DNA of 64,000 nucleotides, taken from the NCBI RefSeq assembly GCF_028736175.1, contig NZ_CP117880.1, positions 3,720,001-3,784,000 on the forward strand, read 5' to 3'. The DNA is from Sphingobacterium oryzagri (GTDB lineage: Bacteria; Bacteroidota; Bacteroidia; Sphingobacteriales; Sphingobacteriaceae). Below, one piece after another: positions 29,503-38,590 of this stretch (its first letter is position 1; every line of letters starts with the position of its first letter). The notes beneath the pieces are model-generated. The model saw only the letters and a program-made list of their open reading frames with translations. It was not told where the DNA came from and did not search any database. The position numbers and the translations under genes were made by a program.

Positions 29503-31605
29503 ATGACGAACGAGCAACAACACAAGAAATCAACCTATTTTCACCTGCAGCAGGATCAGCACGGCCTTGTTCACATTCGTCCAAACCGCTCTGAAATGTC
29601 GGGTGAAAATTATGTAACGCCATTGGCAGCGTTCGTGAACACGCTTAGTGATGTGCTCCAATCAAGCGAAGTAAATGGGGTTGTGTACGAGAGCATTATA
29701 CCCGACACCGACCTTGATTATGCCACTTTTTATGCCTACCTAAAAACTGGCAATGCCGCGAAACAGGAAGTAGATACACTTTTAGCAAAGCTGGTAGCGC
29801 TAAAAGACGCTGGCAAGCCTATAGTAGCCATTCTCCATGGAGATAACGTTGGTTTACGGCTTGCAACTGCCTTATGGTCCGATTACCGTATTGCCGTAGC
29901 AGACGCCATACTCGGCTTTACGGAATTAAAACAAGGTCTTTTTCCAGGTTTCGGAGCAACGACCAACTGCATACACCTACTGGGGCTGCCTAAAGCACTG
30001 CCTTTCTTATTTTCTGCATCAACTGTTTCTGCTAAGCAGGCGCAGACGCTTGGTCTTGTAAACCAGGTTGTGTCTAGCCTGGAAGTGGCCATAGCCGTTG
30101 CGAAAAAATGGATAACTGACGCGCCGCGTGTGGAGAACGTGCATGAACGGCCAACAGCCGAACAAGTGCAGCAAATCGTGGACACCGCTCGTGAAAAAAG
30201 TAATCCGCTGATTCCAGCGCACCGTGCACTGCTCAACTATGTTACGGCTCAGGATCAATCATCGTTGCTGACGGCTTTGCGGCAGGAAAATGAAGCTTGG
30301 TTCGGTTTATGGGAAGCCCCCGAAACGCTGCCCATGGTACGGACGTTTAGCCAGCACGTGCAGCAAGCAAAAAAGGCTGGCAGCGAAGCAGTAACTGACA
30401 ACTTCTATTTAAAGAAAATAGGCGTGCTTGGAGCCGGCATAATGGGTTCGGGCATCGCTTACGAAGCTGCACGGGCAGGCTTAGCAGTGGTTTTAAAAGA
30501 TGTGGATCAAGCCGCCGCTGAACGTGGAAAAGCTTATGCAGAAAAAGTAACGGACCGGCAGGTACAACGCCAAGAGCGTGATGCATCCAGCCAACAAGCC
30601 TTACTTGCACGTATACAGGCTACGCACTATGCGCAGGATCTTCAAGACGCAGATATCATAATCGAGGCGGTATTTGAAAACCAGGAATTAAAGGCCGAAG
30701 TGACGTTAGAGAGCCTACCCTACTTACGAGCTAATGGTGTATTTGCGAGCAATACCACTTCCCTGCCAATCACGCAACTGGCTTCGGTAGTGGCCGCACC
30801 GCAACAGTTTATCGGGATGCATTTCTTTTCTCCGGTAGATCGCATGCCCTTAGTCGAAATCATCCGGGGCGAGCAAACTAGTGAGGAGACTTTGCAAAAG
30901 GCACTCGTGCTGGCACATCGCTTGCAAAAAATTCCGATCGTTGTTTTTGACAGTCCGGCGTTTTTTACCTCACGTATATTTTTCAATTACCTATTGGAAG
31001 CGATTAGCATGTTGCTGGAAGGCATACCAGCCCAGCTTATCGAAGAAGAAGCGCGGCAAGCCGGATTTGCCATCGGTCCGTTGGCGGTATTAGATGAAAT
31101 CTCCCTAACGCTTATGCTGCAGGTATACGATCAACTCCCTGCGTTACATGCCAGCCAACAACGTTGTTATGCTTACTTGCGAAGCCTTGTAGAGCAGGGT
31201 CGTCAAGGCCGAAAAAGTGGCCAGGGGTTTTACGATTATCAACAGGAAACCGGCAAAAAAAACATCTGGAATGACCCTAGCATCGCGGCAATAGCGACAT
31301 CGCCCGCTCGCGGATCTCTTCAAAAAAGATTATTGCATGTGATGGCGTTAGATAGCTACCGATGCCTGGTGGAAGGGGTGGTAACGAAGCCCGCTGATGC
31401 TGATATCGGCTCGGTGCTCGGCGTCGGATATCCGATCCACACCGGCGGTGTTTTTAGCCATATTGATCAGGTTGGTATTCACGCGTTTGTAGAAGATTGT
31501 CAAAACTTCTCGCCTTTCGGCGAACAGTGGCACATGCCCGAATCGCTGGTTCCACTAGCGTCGAAAAATTTTAATTTTTACCACGATTTTCAATCGAATT
31601 GGTAG
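29503..31605 (+). CDS. FadB/FadJ-like enoyl-CoA hydratase / 3-hydroxyacyl-CoA dehydrogenase
   Basis: 700 aa fusion. Residues about 20-190 are a crotonase domain (GFTELKQGLFPGFGATTNC). Residues about 305-480 are the NAD-binding dehydrogenase (GVLGAGIMGSGIAYEAA, then MHFFSPVDRMPLVEII), followed by the C-terminal 3HCDH repeats (GRKSGQGFYDY). In the crotonase domain the loop that in FadB reads GGGCE is GLRLA here, so the first catalytic Glu appears to be lost while the second (GFTEL) is kept. It is co-transcribed with the acyl-CoA dehydrogenase. Confidence 0.9.
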   Translation: MTNEQQHKKSTYFHLQQDQHGLVHIRPNRSEMSGENYVTPLAAFVNTLSDVLQSSEVNGVVYESIIPDTDLDYATFYAYLKTGNAAKQEVDTLLAKLVALKDAGKPIVAILHGDNVGLRLATALWSDYRIAVADAILGFTELKQGLFPGFGATTNCIHLLGLPKALPFLFSASTVSAKQAQTLGLVNQVVSSLEVAIAVAKKWITDAPRVENVHERPTAEQVQQIVDTAREKSNPLIPAHRALLNYVTAQDQSSLLTALRQENEAWFGLWEAPETLPMVRTFSQHVQQAKKAGSEAVTDNFYLKKIGVLGAGIMGSGIAYEAARAGLAVVLKDVDQAAAERGKAYAEKVTDRQVQRQERDASSQQALLARIQATHYAQDLQDADIIIEAVFENQELKAEVTLESLPYLRANGVFASNTTSLPITQLASVVAAPQQFIGMHFFSPVDRMPLVEIIRGEQTSEETLQKALVLAHRLQKIPIVVFDSPAFFTSRIFFNYLLEAISMLLEGIPAQLIEEEARQAGFAIGPLAVLDEISLTLMLQVYDQLPALHASQQRCYAYLRSLVEQGRQGRKSGQGFYDYQQETGKKNIWNDPSIAAIATSPARGSLQKRLLHVMALDSYRCLVEGVVTKPADADIGSVLGVGYPIHTGGVFSHIDQVGIHAFVEDCQNFSPFGEQWHMPESLVPLASKNFNFYHDFQSNW

Positions 31606-31615
31606 ACAAAAGCGA

Positions 31616-31632
31616 CCGAAGCTACGCTTCGG
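31616..31632. terminator. Hairpin between fadB-like and prpD
   Basis: CCGAAGC-TAC-GCTTCGG hairpin 10 nt after the fadB-like stop, between convergent genes. The T-run is weak, so it may act as a terminator or an mRNA 3'-end stabiliser. Confidence 0.6.
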
Positions 31633-31693
31633 CCGTCTTTGTTCTAAATTTCGCGGGATTTTATGGTCTAAAACGGCAATTACAGCAGCTTGC

Positions 31694-33145
31694 TTAGTTC
31701 ACCATCAGGTCAACCAATTGTGTCACATCTAATTCGATAAAGCGGTTGTAGTCCAACGTATGTTCTCTTATCGTGCGTTGCTGCTTCTCTGCGAAAATAC
31801 GCTTCAGGTTTCGTTCATATTTCTCGATCAACTTGGGAATACCATCTTCCCGACGTCGAGGATGTCCAATCGGATAAGCTACCAAAACTTCGTCAAGCAC
31901 AGCACCGTCCTTTAGTGTTACCGTCAGCGCATTGGCTATAGCACGCTTTTCAGCATCATGATAATCTGCTGTAAAAGCTGCGTCTTCCACGCAAACCATT
32001 TTCTCGCGCAATTGGTCTATCCGTTCGTCCTGAGCTACGTGATCCTCGTAATCTTCCGCCGTTAACCGGCCAAAAAGCAACGGAATAGCGACCATATATT
32101 GTAGGCAGTGGTCACGATCTGCCGGATTGTGCAATGGTCCTTTTTTATCAATGATGCGGATTGCCGCTTCATGTGTACGAATGGTTATTTGCTCAATGTC
32201 CACGGCAGAATTACCACGCTTTGCGAGCAATTGGTGTACTTGCATAGCAGCCTCGACAGCCGTCTGCGCATGAAACTCTGCCGGAAAGGAAATCTTGAAG
32301 AGCACATTTTCCATCACGTAAGATCCATACGAACGCTGAAATGTAAACGCCTGGCCTTTAAAAGACACCGCATAAAATCCCCAAACCGGCGCACTAAGTA
32401 CCGACGGATAGCCCATTTCGCCCGTTTTTGCAATCAAGGCCAGTCGAACGGCTCGCGCGGTCGCATCTCCAGCGGCCCACGATTTACGACTTCCAGTATT
32501 GGGCGCATGGCGATAGGTACGCAATGCCTGCCCATCGACAAAAGCGAGAGAAACGGCGTTGGTCAACTCATCACGAGTTAATCCAAGCAGTTTGCCCACC
32601 ACAGCAGTCGACGCCACCTTAACCAAAATAACATGATCCAAACCGACTTTGTTGAACGAGTTTTCAAGCGCCAATACGCCTTGGATTTCATGCGCCATAA
32701 TCATCGCTTCGAGGATATCCTTACCCTTCAAGCTCTTTTCACCCTTGGCGACCGCTGTACGACTGATCCAATCGGCAACAGCCAGGATGCCGCCAAGATT
32801 ATCTGACGGATGGCCCCATTCGGCTGCTAACCAGGTATCGTTAAAATCTAACCAGCGAATGATCGTACCGATATTAAAAGCGGCCTGGATCGGATCGAGC
32901 TGATAAGATGTTCCCGGAACCTTAGCGCCATGCGGCACTACCGTGCCAGGCACTATCGGGCCCAGCATTTTCGTACAAGCCGGATAGGTTAGCGCCTCAA
33001 AGCCGCAACCTATAGTATCTAAAAAACAATAATGCGCCGTGCGCCATGCGACATCATGCGTAATCTTAAAATTCAATACATAATCGACAATATCGATTAA
33101 AACCTGATCTGTTGCAGGTCGTTCATTTGAAATTATGGCTGTCAT
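31694..33145 (-). CDS. prpD: 2-methylcitrate dehydratase, PrpD family
   Basis: 483 aa MmgE/PrpD-fold protein (DTIGCGFEAL; RWLDFNDTWLAAEWGHPSDN; AFVDGQALRTYRHA). PrpD dehydrates 2-methylcitrate to 2-methyl-cis-aconitate in propionyl-CoA catabolism. The gene order prpB-prpC-prpD on the minus strand makes the assignment firm. It lies 42 nt after prpC. Confidence 0.94.
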   Translation of the reverse strand: MTAIISNERPATDQVLIDIVDYVLNFKITHDVAWRTAHYCFLDTIGCGFEALTYPACTKMLGPIVPGTVVPHGAKVPGTSYQLDPIQAAFNIGTIIRWLDFNDTWLAAEWGHPSDNLGGILAVADWISRTAVAKGEKSLKGKDILEAMIMAHEIQGVLALENSFNKVGLDHVILVKVASTAVVGKLLGLTRDELTNAVSLAFVDGQALRTYRHAPNTGSRKSWAAGDATARAVRLALIAKTGEMGYPSVLSAPVWGFYAVSFKGQAFTFQRSYGSYVMENVLFKISFPAEFHAQTAVEAAMQVHQLLAKRGNSAVDIEQITIRTHEAAIRIIDKKGPLHNPADRDHCLQYMVAIPLLFGRLTAEDYEDHVAQDERIDQLREKMVCVEDAAFTADYHDAEKRAIANALTVTLKDGAVLDEVLVAYPIGHPRRREDGIPKLIEKYERNLKRIFAEKQQRTIREHTLDYNRFIELDVTQLVDLMVN

Positions 33146-33187
33146 TTTTTTATCAAGTAACGTTAATACCCAGTTGCGTTTGCTGCA

Positions 33188-34339
33188 CTATCGATCAGAC
33201 AATGGCACGAAAGGTCTGTTTTCAGGGCCAATATAATTTGCACTTGGACGAATAATTTTGCCGTCTTGACGTTGCTCAAATACATGAGCACACCATCCGG
33301 TAATACGGGATATCACAAATAATGGTGTAAACATATCGGTTGGAATGCCCATCAAATGGTAGGAAACCGCCGAATACCAGTCCAGGTTTGGAAACATCCG
33401 CTTCTCTTCCCACATCACCTTTTCCAAACGCTCCGCAACCGTATATAAAGTCATATCGCCAGCCTCTTCGGAAAGTCGCCTGGCTACCGCTTTAATAACT
33501 TCATTTCGTGGATCGGCAATGGTATAAACCGGATGACCGAAACCGATGATAACTTCTTTGTTTGCGAGTCGCTTTCGGATATCGGCCTCTGCCTCATCCG
33601 CATCTGCATAGCGGCTTTGAATCTCAAACGCAACCTCATTTGCTCCGCCATGTTTTGGTCCACGTAGTGCACCAATAGCGCCTGCAATACAGGAATAAAT
33701 ATCTGAACCCGTACCGGCAATAACACGTGCTGTAAAGGTCGACGCATTAAACTCATGCTCCGCATATAAATTAAGCGAAACTTGCATGGCATTCACCCAA
33801 GAAGCAGGCGGATTTGTACCGTGCAGCAACTGCAGGAAATGCCCGCCAACGGTACTATCTGTCGTTTCGACAGCAATCTCGCGACCATTATAACTGAAGT
33901 GGTGCCAATACAAAAGCGCCGACGCCATAGAAGCCATCAGGCGACTCGCAATATCTCGCGCTCCGGCCAACGGCTGTGTTTCCTTTTCAGGCTGTAAACT
34001 TCCGAAAACCGACACATAAGTCCGCAACACATCCATCGGATGCGCAGTTGTTGGCAGTTGCTTCAGTACTTTCTGTATAGCGATAGGCAGGCCGCGCTGG
34101 CTGCCTAACTGCGATTGAAATAGCGTAAGTTGTGGTTCGGTTGGTAATGTGCCGTAAAGTAGTAAGTAGGCGACCTCTTCAAAAGAAGCCTGTTCGGCGA
34201 GGTCTAAAATATCGTATCCGCGATAGTGCAGATCGTTGCCACTTTTACCAACCGTACTCAAAGCCGTGTTTCCGGCAGCCACACCAGACAGTGCGACACT
34301 TTTCTTAGGTTTAAACCCCGTTTCATTTTGTTTTTCCAT
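33188..34339 (-). CDS. prpC: 2-methylcitrate synthase
   Basis: 383 aa from ATG 34339 ([20 protein letters not shown]); an upstream in-frame ATG at 34363 would add eight residues. Citrate-synthase fold with the LHYRGYDI opening, [14 protein letters not shown] (catalytic His region), GFGHPVY, and RPSANYIGP near the end. It condenses propionyl-CoA with oxaloacetate. The start overlaps the prpB 3' end by 17 nt, implying coupled translation. Confidence 0.93.
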   Translation of the reverse strand: MEKQNETGFKPKKSVALSGVAAGNTALSTVGKSGNDLHYRGYDILDLAEQASFEEVAYLLLYGTLPTEPQLTLFQSQLGSQRGLPIAIQKVLKQLPTTAHPMDVLRTYVSVFGSLQPEKETQPLAGARDIASRLMASMASALLYWHHFSYNGREIAVETTDSTVGGHFLQLLHGTNPPASWVNAMQVSLNLYAEHEFNASTFTARVIAGTGSDIYSCIAGAIGALRGPKHGGANEVAFEIQSRYADADEAEADIRKRLANKEVIIGFGHPVYTIADPRNEVIKAVARRLSEEAGDMTLYTVAERLEKVMWEEKRMFPNLDWYSAVSYHLMGIPTDMFTPLFVISRITGWCAHVFEQRQDGKIIRPSANYIGPENRPFVPLSDR

Positions 34340-35219
34340 CGTGCTTAGCGTTAAACAATTCATCTAACCGATTTTCATAGTCAAAATAATTTATACTGTG
34401 ATAAAGCTCGTCGCGCGTCTGCATCACCTTGATGGCATCTGCTTGCGTACCATCCGTTCGGATGACGTTATAAATCAATTCTGCAGCCTTATTCGCCGCA
34501 CGAAATGCCGACAGTGGATACAGTACCAATGCGACTTGCGCTTCTTCCAATTGTTCCAGCGTAAAAAGTGGCGTTTGGCCAAACTCAGTAATGTTAGCCA
34601 ATACGGGCAAGCCCGTTGCTTCCCGAAATTGTGTATATTGGTCAATCTGCGTTACCGCTTCTGCAAAAATAAAATCTGCACCAGCATCGCGGTACGCCAC
34701 GGCACGCTCCAGCGCACGTTCCATTCCTTCACCAGCCAACGCATCTGTGCGTGCGCCCAATACGAAATTTTCATCATAACGTGCATCTACGGCTGCCTTT
34801 ATACGATCACACATTTCTTCCTGAGAAACAAGTTCTTTTCCCGGCCGATGACCACAGCGCTTTGCGCCAACCTGATCTTCTAAATGCACGGCTGCGGCGC
34901 CCGCTTTAATAAGAGATCGTATTGTCCGTTCAATATTGAAAGCCGAAGGACCAAAGCCGGTGTCAATATCCACCAGCAGCGGCAAGCCGCATACATTGGT
35001 AATACGTTCCACATCGATCAGCACATCTTGCAACGTGGTGATACCAAGATCGGGTAAACCTAAAGAGCCCGCTGCAACGCCACCACCCGATAAATAAATC
35101 GCATTAAATCCTGCTCGATCTGCGAGCAGCGCATGATTTGCATTGATCGTACCTACAATTTGCAGAGGTTGCTCCTCACGCATGGCTTTCCGGAAATGAA
35201 GACCTGGAGAATATAACAT
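34323..35219 (-). CDS. prpB: Methylisocitrate lyase
   Basis: 298 aa from ATG 35219 ([13 protein letters not shown]); an ATG 36 nt upstream is less likely. The ICL/PEP-mutase barrel has [14 protein letters not shown] (metal-binding Asp), [15 protein letters not shown] (the KxCGH catalytic loop) and [11 protein letters not shown]. It cleaves 2-methylisocitrate to pyruvate and succinate. It is first gene of prpBCD, with a candidate promoter and palindromic operator upstream. Confidence 0.94.
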   Translation of the reverse strand: MLYSPGLHFRKAMREEQPLQIVGTINANHALLADRAGFNAIYLSGGGVAAGSLGLPDLGITTLQDVLIDVERITNVCGLPLLVDIDTGFGPSAFNIERTIRSLIKAGAAAVHLEDQVGAKRCGHRPGKELVSQEEMCDRIKAAVDARYDENFVLGARTDALAGEGMERALERAVAYRDAGADFIFAEAVTQIDQYTQFREATGLPVLANITEFGQTPLFTLEQLEEAQVALVLYPLSAFRAANKAAELIYNVIRTDGTQADAIKVMQTRDELYHSINYFDYENRLDELFNAKHDGKTK

Positions 35220-35330
35220 ATAATTGGGTTTTGTAATTAAAAAACTGCAGCGCATCTATCGCCGTTGGCTGCCTTGGTTAACGTATTGGGAAACACGGTT
35301 ATCTTTTATCCGATCTTTCCCCCATCTTCT

Positions 35331-35338
35331 TAAAGATA
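35331..35338 (-). promoter_or_regulatory. Candidate -7 element of the prpBCD operon
   Basis: On the minus strand TATCTTTA matches TAnnTTTG at all positions but the last. It lies about 110 nt before the prpB start and 19 nt from the palindrome at 35358-35373. Confidence 0.4.
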
Positions 35339-35357
35339 CAAAAAATAGTTTAATGAA

Positions 35358-35373
35358 CTGTTAAATTTAACAG
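35358..35373. promoter_or_regulatory. 16-bp perfect palindrome, candidate operator
   Basis: CTGTTAAATTTAACAG is perfectly self-complementary. It sits at about the -33 position of the predicted prpBCD promoter and just upstream of a plus-strand small ORF, so one dimeric regulator could control both. Confidence 0.55.
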
Positions 35374-35386
35374 GAGTCACACGAAA

Positions 35387-35536
35387 ATGCACCAACCTAC
35401 TGCGCCATCTTTTGTTACGCATATCTTTACGAGCTGTACAAACGGGTTATTCTACCAAGCAGCAAAACATGGTGGCAGATCATTAGCCGCCCATCGTATC
35501 GATTTTTTATTTTTTGAAAACTTATCGCGTGCTTAA
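35387..35536 (+). CDS. Possible 49-aa protein, unknown
   Basis: ATG 35387 opens 49 codons (MHQPTAPSFVTHIFTSCTNG then LFYQAAKHGG and so on). AGGAG lies at 35372-35376, 10 nt before the start, an unusually good ribosome-binding site for this group. Codon use looks native, and an intrinsic terminator follows at 35584-35616. No signal peptide, membrane helix or known domain. It diverges from prpBCD across a palindromic site. Confidence 0.4.
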   Translation: MHQPTAPSFVTHIFTSCTNGLFYQAAKHGGRSLAAHRIDFLFFENLSRA

Positions 35537-35583
35537 GCGTCTTTAATGTGGTTTAGATTTTTATTCAGCATAATTGGTATAAT

Positions 35584-35616
35584 GAAATCCTCTGCTGTGA
35601 AGCATGGGATTTTTTT
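35584..35616 (+). terminator. Terminator after the 49-aa ORF
   Basis: AAATCC-tc-TGCT-gtga-AGCA-tg-GGATTT followed by T: a stem with a small internal loop. No other plus-strand gene ends here. Confidence 0.65.
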
Positions 35617-35660
35617 ATTTGTATAAAGCGATCGCCGAAGCGGCGCATAGCCCTCCTATC

Positions 35661-35948
35661 TTACGAAATATGTGGCTGAAAGTTGGATTGGTATAGCTTT
35701 AGCAACTGCATGAATTCGGTAGACGCTATCGGGTAGTTTTCGGCAATATGTCCTAACATTGATTTCTCGCCATCTTTGTCGCGAACAACCGCGATAGTAC
35801 AATCAGGTTGATTATCGTGAAAGATACCAACACCGATCACATCCGTGCCAATTGCTACGAAACAAAAATCTGCCGTTGCATCGCCGCTGATCGACATCGT
35901 CGACAACATCGGCTCGCCAAAAGCCCGTAAATCTTCTCTTTTTAACAT
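35661..35948 (-). CDS. Conserved-looking hypothetical protein, 95 aa
   Basis: No recognised family. The sequence is soluble, with a central beta-rich stretch (ADFCFVAIGTDVIGVGIFHD) and a helical C-terminus (FMQLLKLYQSNFQPHIS). No signal peptide. It is divergent from the small-RNA candidate and TM2 gene to its right. Codon use and a clean ATG suggest a real gene. Confidence 0.6.
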   Translation of the reverse strand: MLKREDLRAFGEPMLSTMSISGDATADFCFVAIGTDVIGVGIFHDNQPDCTIAVVRDKDGEKSMLGHIAENYPIASTEFMQLLKLYQSNFQPHIS

Positions 35949-35984
35949 AATTAGTGTAATAACGACTACAAAAATACAAAATAT

Positions 35985-36015
35985 TTTGAACTTAAAATAT
36001 TAAAATCTATATTCG
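35985..36015 (+). promoter_or_regulatory. Promoter of small-RNA candidate 1
   Basis: TTTG at 35985-35988 and TATATTCG at 36008-36015, spaced 19 nt: the TTTG/TAnnTTTG arrangement of Bacteroidota, with C in place of the last T. Confidence 0.55.
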
Positions 36016-36020
36016 TATAT

Positions 36021-36093
36021 CATTCATAATTTTAGGTTAATAATTTGGTTGTAAGGTTTCCCATTTCCCCGATGTGGAAACCTTACTTTTTTG
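36021..36093 (+). ncRNA. Small-RNA candidate, copy 1
   Basis: The predicted transcript of about 73 nt begins just after the -7 element with ATTCATAATTTTAGGTTAAT and continues AATTTGGTT. It ends in a terminator hairpin GTAAGGTTTCC / GGAAACCTTAC plus T6. The hairpin's inner CAT/ATG pairs leave a TTCCCCG loop. There is no ORF. The same 5' block and loop recur at 38392-38463. TM2 gene transcription probably starts separately downstream. Confidence 0.55.
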
Positions 36094-36254
36094 TTCTTAA
36101 TCAATTTTATTCTATATACGTATTATTTTATATTCAAATTTTTCCACCTGTATTTTACTGAATATCTTGCATTTATCAACCAACCTCTATAACTTAGCAA
36201 GAACAACTATTATCTACAGTAGATAAGCGTCGTTTCCATCATTAACTTATTATT

Positions 36255-36611
36255 ATGAAAGACAAAGTAACAGCAGCTTTATTAGCCTTTTTTCTTGGCA
36301 GCATCGGCGTACATCGATTTTATCTGGGACAAACAGGGATCGGTTTTTTATGCTTAATTTTTTGTTGGACACTTATTCCGGCGCTTATTGCGTTTATCGA
36401 CTTTATTATTTTTCTTACCATGAGCCAACAGAGTTTCGACCTGAAATATAATCGAGCATACTTACCCAATCAGGTGGCACATCCCTACGGCTCGATCGTA
36501 CCTGTACCGCAAAAAGACAAGATTGCCGAAATCGAACGGTTACATAACCTTCGAGAACGTGGCATATTAACCGACGCGGAATTTGAAGAAGCAAAAAAAC
36601 GTTTGCTATAA
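36255..36611 (+). CDS. TM2-domain protein with C-terminal SHOCT motif
   Basis: 118 aa. Residues about 1-60 are a TM2 domain (ALLAFFLGSIGVHRFYLGQT then a second TM helix with ALIAFIDFIIFLT). A linker and a SHOCT-like end follow (IERLHNLRERGILTDAEFEE). An inner-membrane protein of unknown role; SHOCT motifs often act in oligomerisation. A possible own promoter (TTGC ... TATAACTTAG near 36170-36200) precedes it. Confidence 0.85.
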   Translation: MKDKVTAALLAFFLGSIGVHRFYLGQTGIGFLCLIFCWTLIPALIAFIDFIIFLTMSQQSFDLKYNRAYLPNQVAHPYGSIVPVPQKDKIAEIERLHNLRERGILTDAEFEEAKKRLL

Positions 36612-36694
36612 AAACCGTAAAATTTTTATAAACAAACGTTTATTATCACCAACACCTGGCCTTAAGACTCGTAACTTTATTGCTTCGTTTACAC

Positions 36695-37195
36695 TTATCG
36701 TCTGCTCTCTTCATACGTCGGCCCGTACAAACCCGGAACCGGGTTGCCCGTTGCACGCAAGTAAACGATTAGCTCACCGCGATGGTGATAAATATGGTTA
36801 AACAAAAAGCCGCGCGTCACCATACCTCTGGGTAGAGGACCAAGAACCACGCGATCGCCTGCTTTCATCGTCCATTCTTGATCAAGTTTCTCTGGCGTTA
36901 ATGTCGATAATGCCTCGCGCGCTTTCTTTACATTCGCCTCGAAGAGCGCCAATGTAGCCTGCAAATCCGAGGCCTCTCCCCGCTCCAGCTTATCGCTAGC
37001 AAGGTCATAAACATCCTGCGTCAAGGCACCTACATACCAGTAATAGATCGTCGCTATATGCTGCGCCAACTCGCCCATCGTCCACGAGATAGCTGCCGGT
37101 TTATAGGCGATATCTTTTTCCGAAACCGCCTGCAACAACTTGCGGGTATTACTTACCTCATGCTCAAATTCTTGTGTAAGATATTGTATCAACAT
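36695..37195 (-). CDS. DinB-family protein
   Basis: 166 aa from ATG 37195 (MLIQYLTQEFEHEVSNTRKL); upstream Met codons would add a non-homologous tail. Four-helix DinB fold with likely metal-binding His in GELAQHIAT and in the HIYHHRGELIVYLR segment, and WTMG before the first. Members include thiol-dependent transferases and stress proteins; the substrate is unknown. Confidence 0.85.
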   Translation of the reverse strand: MLIQYLTQEFEHEVSNTRKLLQAVSEKDIAYKPAAISWTMGELAQHIATIYYWYVGALTQDVYDLASDKLERGEASDLQATLALFEANVKKAREALSTLTPEKLDQEWTMKAGDRVVLGPLPRGMVTRGFLFNHIYHHRGELIVYLRATGNPVPGLYGPTYEESRR

Positions 37196-37245
37196 AGTTT
37201 GTAATTTTACTAAATATACAAAATACCTCATGAAATGGTAAATGG

Positions 37246-37679
37246 CTATTCTGCCCGTCGATAGAGCTTAACTCGTCCATCCTGTATAATAGATAATATG
37301 CCGATACCAAACACCATGGACACCTCGATACCGCAGCGTTCAAAAAACAAATGATCAATAATACAACGCGTATTGAGTGGACAGATATCTTTCATCGGCT
37401 CCGAATATCGGAATTTAAACCTTGACATCTCGGCATGCTCGATGTTTTGGCGGTAATCGCACAACGATGCGTGTAACGCAATGACTTTTCCATCGGGATA
37501 AAAGGACAACGTTTTTCGCACAGCCGTATCGTTGATCAACAGATCATTTTCATCCGTAAACTTTACCTCTGCCAAGTACCAATCAGTAGTTCCATATTTT
37601 GATAAGTAGGGATATCTTTTTGACAAGAAAAAAGCAGACTGCATAAGCCGAAGAAAACGAATAGGAAATAGTTTTTCAT
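37246..37679 (-). pseudogene. Lipoprotein gene with a -1 frameshift
   Basis: The proper start is ATG 37679. It gives a lipoprotein signal peptide (MKNYFLFVFFGLCSLLFSC, Cys19) and then QKDIPTYQNMELLIGTWQR before a TAA at 37563-37565. The following frame continues VKFTDENDLLINDTAVRKTL to a stop at 37246. Adding one G at 37566-37567 (AGGTAAAG to AGGGTAAAG) joins them as GTWQRVKFTDEND, a lipocalin-like opening. The break may be real or a sequencing error in a short G run. Function unknown; about 140 aa intact. Confidence 0.75.
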
Positions 37680-37768
37680 AATTTGGGATGCGTTTATGTG
37701 AGATAAAACGCTGTCCTATTGCTTTATGCAACACCGTTAAGCAAATAATATTTGTTATATTTAATCAT

Positions 37769-38161
37769 ATGCTACACGTCACTTGCGGAATAATCGAACA
37801 AGCGGGCAAGATTTTGATTTGCCAGCGTTCGTCAGCGATGAGTTTACCACTTAAATGGGAATTTCCGGGAGGAAAAGTGGAGGCCAATGAAAGTGAGGAA
37901 GCCTGTTTAAAAAGGGAAATAAATGAAGAGCTCGGGCTGCTTATACAGGTCGGCACAGCGCTGGACAGCGTAATCTATGCTTATCCTACGTTCACGATTT
38001 GTCTCCACCCATACCATTGTACTTGGCTGGATGGTGATTTACATCTTCGTGAACATGCTCAAGCACGCTGGGTGTTGCCAGAAAACTTGCTAGATTTCGA
38101 CTGGGCAGCAGCTGATTTGCCCATTGTGCATGAATTGATGAAAAAAGCTTCGATCACTTAG
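37769..38161 (+). CDS. NUDIX hydrolase, MutT-like
   Basis: 130 aa from ATG 37769; an earlier in-frame start would add 27 residues not seen in the family. The Nudix box is complete: GGKVEANESEEACLKREINE followed by ELGL. It opens HVTCGIIEQAGKILICQRSS and has WEFPGGK before the box, typical of 8-oxo-dGTP diphosphatases. TATATTTA at 37756-37763 could be its -7 element, which would make the mRNA nearly leaderless. Confidence 0.9.
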   Translation: MLHVTCGIIEQAGKILICQRSSAMSLPLKWEFPGGKVEANESEEACLKREINEELGLLIQVGTALDSVIYAYPTFTICLHPYHCTWLDGDLHLREHAQARWVLPENLLDFDWAAADLPIVHELMKKASIT

Positions 38162-38361
38162 TGATCACTGTCTTCTATTTGCGAATTTTACCTAGCATAT
38201 TGTTGGCAAACCATTGTATAGTGCAGCCTCATCATTGCATGCTATGATATCAGTTGCGCCGGCTATCAGCCTGTAATCAGTGATAAAGCGGTGAAAGATC
38301 GGCGTCCAATTGAGCCTATTAATTTTACATTAAGATTTTGCTAAAACGCTTATGCAACAAC

Positions 38362-38391
38362 TTTTTGGCATAGCTTTTGCGATTATATTAG
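38362..38391 (+). promoter_or_regulatory. Promoter of small-RNA candidate 2
   Basis: TTTTTG at 38362-38367 and TATATTAG at 38384-38391. The 16-nt spacing is shorter than the usual 19 or so. Confidence 0.4.
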
Positions 38392-38463
38392 CAATTCATA
38401 ATTTAGGTTAATAATTGGTTAGTTAGTAAAAATCCTGAAGCTCCCCGCTTCAGGATTTTTTGT
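38392..38463 (+). ncRNA. Small-RNA candidate, copy 2
   Basis: The sequence after the -7 element, ATTCATAATTTAGGTTAATA then ATTGGTTAG, matches copy 1 at 36021 apart from two single-T length differences. It ends in hairpin AAAAATCCTGAAGC / GCTTCAGGATTTTTT with loop TCCCC closed by C-G. The hairpin stems of the two copies are unrelated in sequence, but both loops contain TCCCCG. No protein gene ends here, so the terminator belongs to this short transcript. Confidence 0.6.
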
Positions 38464-38590
38464 TTGATGAAGTACACTTCGCTCCGCTAAGGCATCAATA
38501 TTCAAAAAATATATGCTTTATTTTTTTTGCACAGCACGGTATAATTACTAATATTTTTAGTAAAATTGCATAAGTAATATTGTCTTTTGT

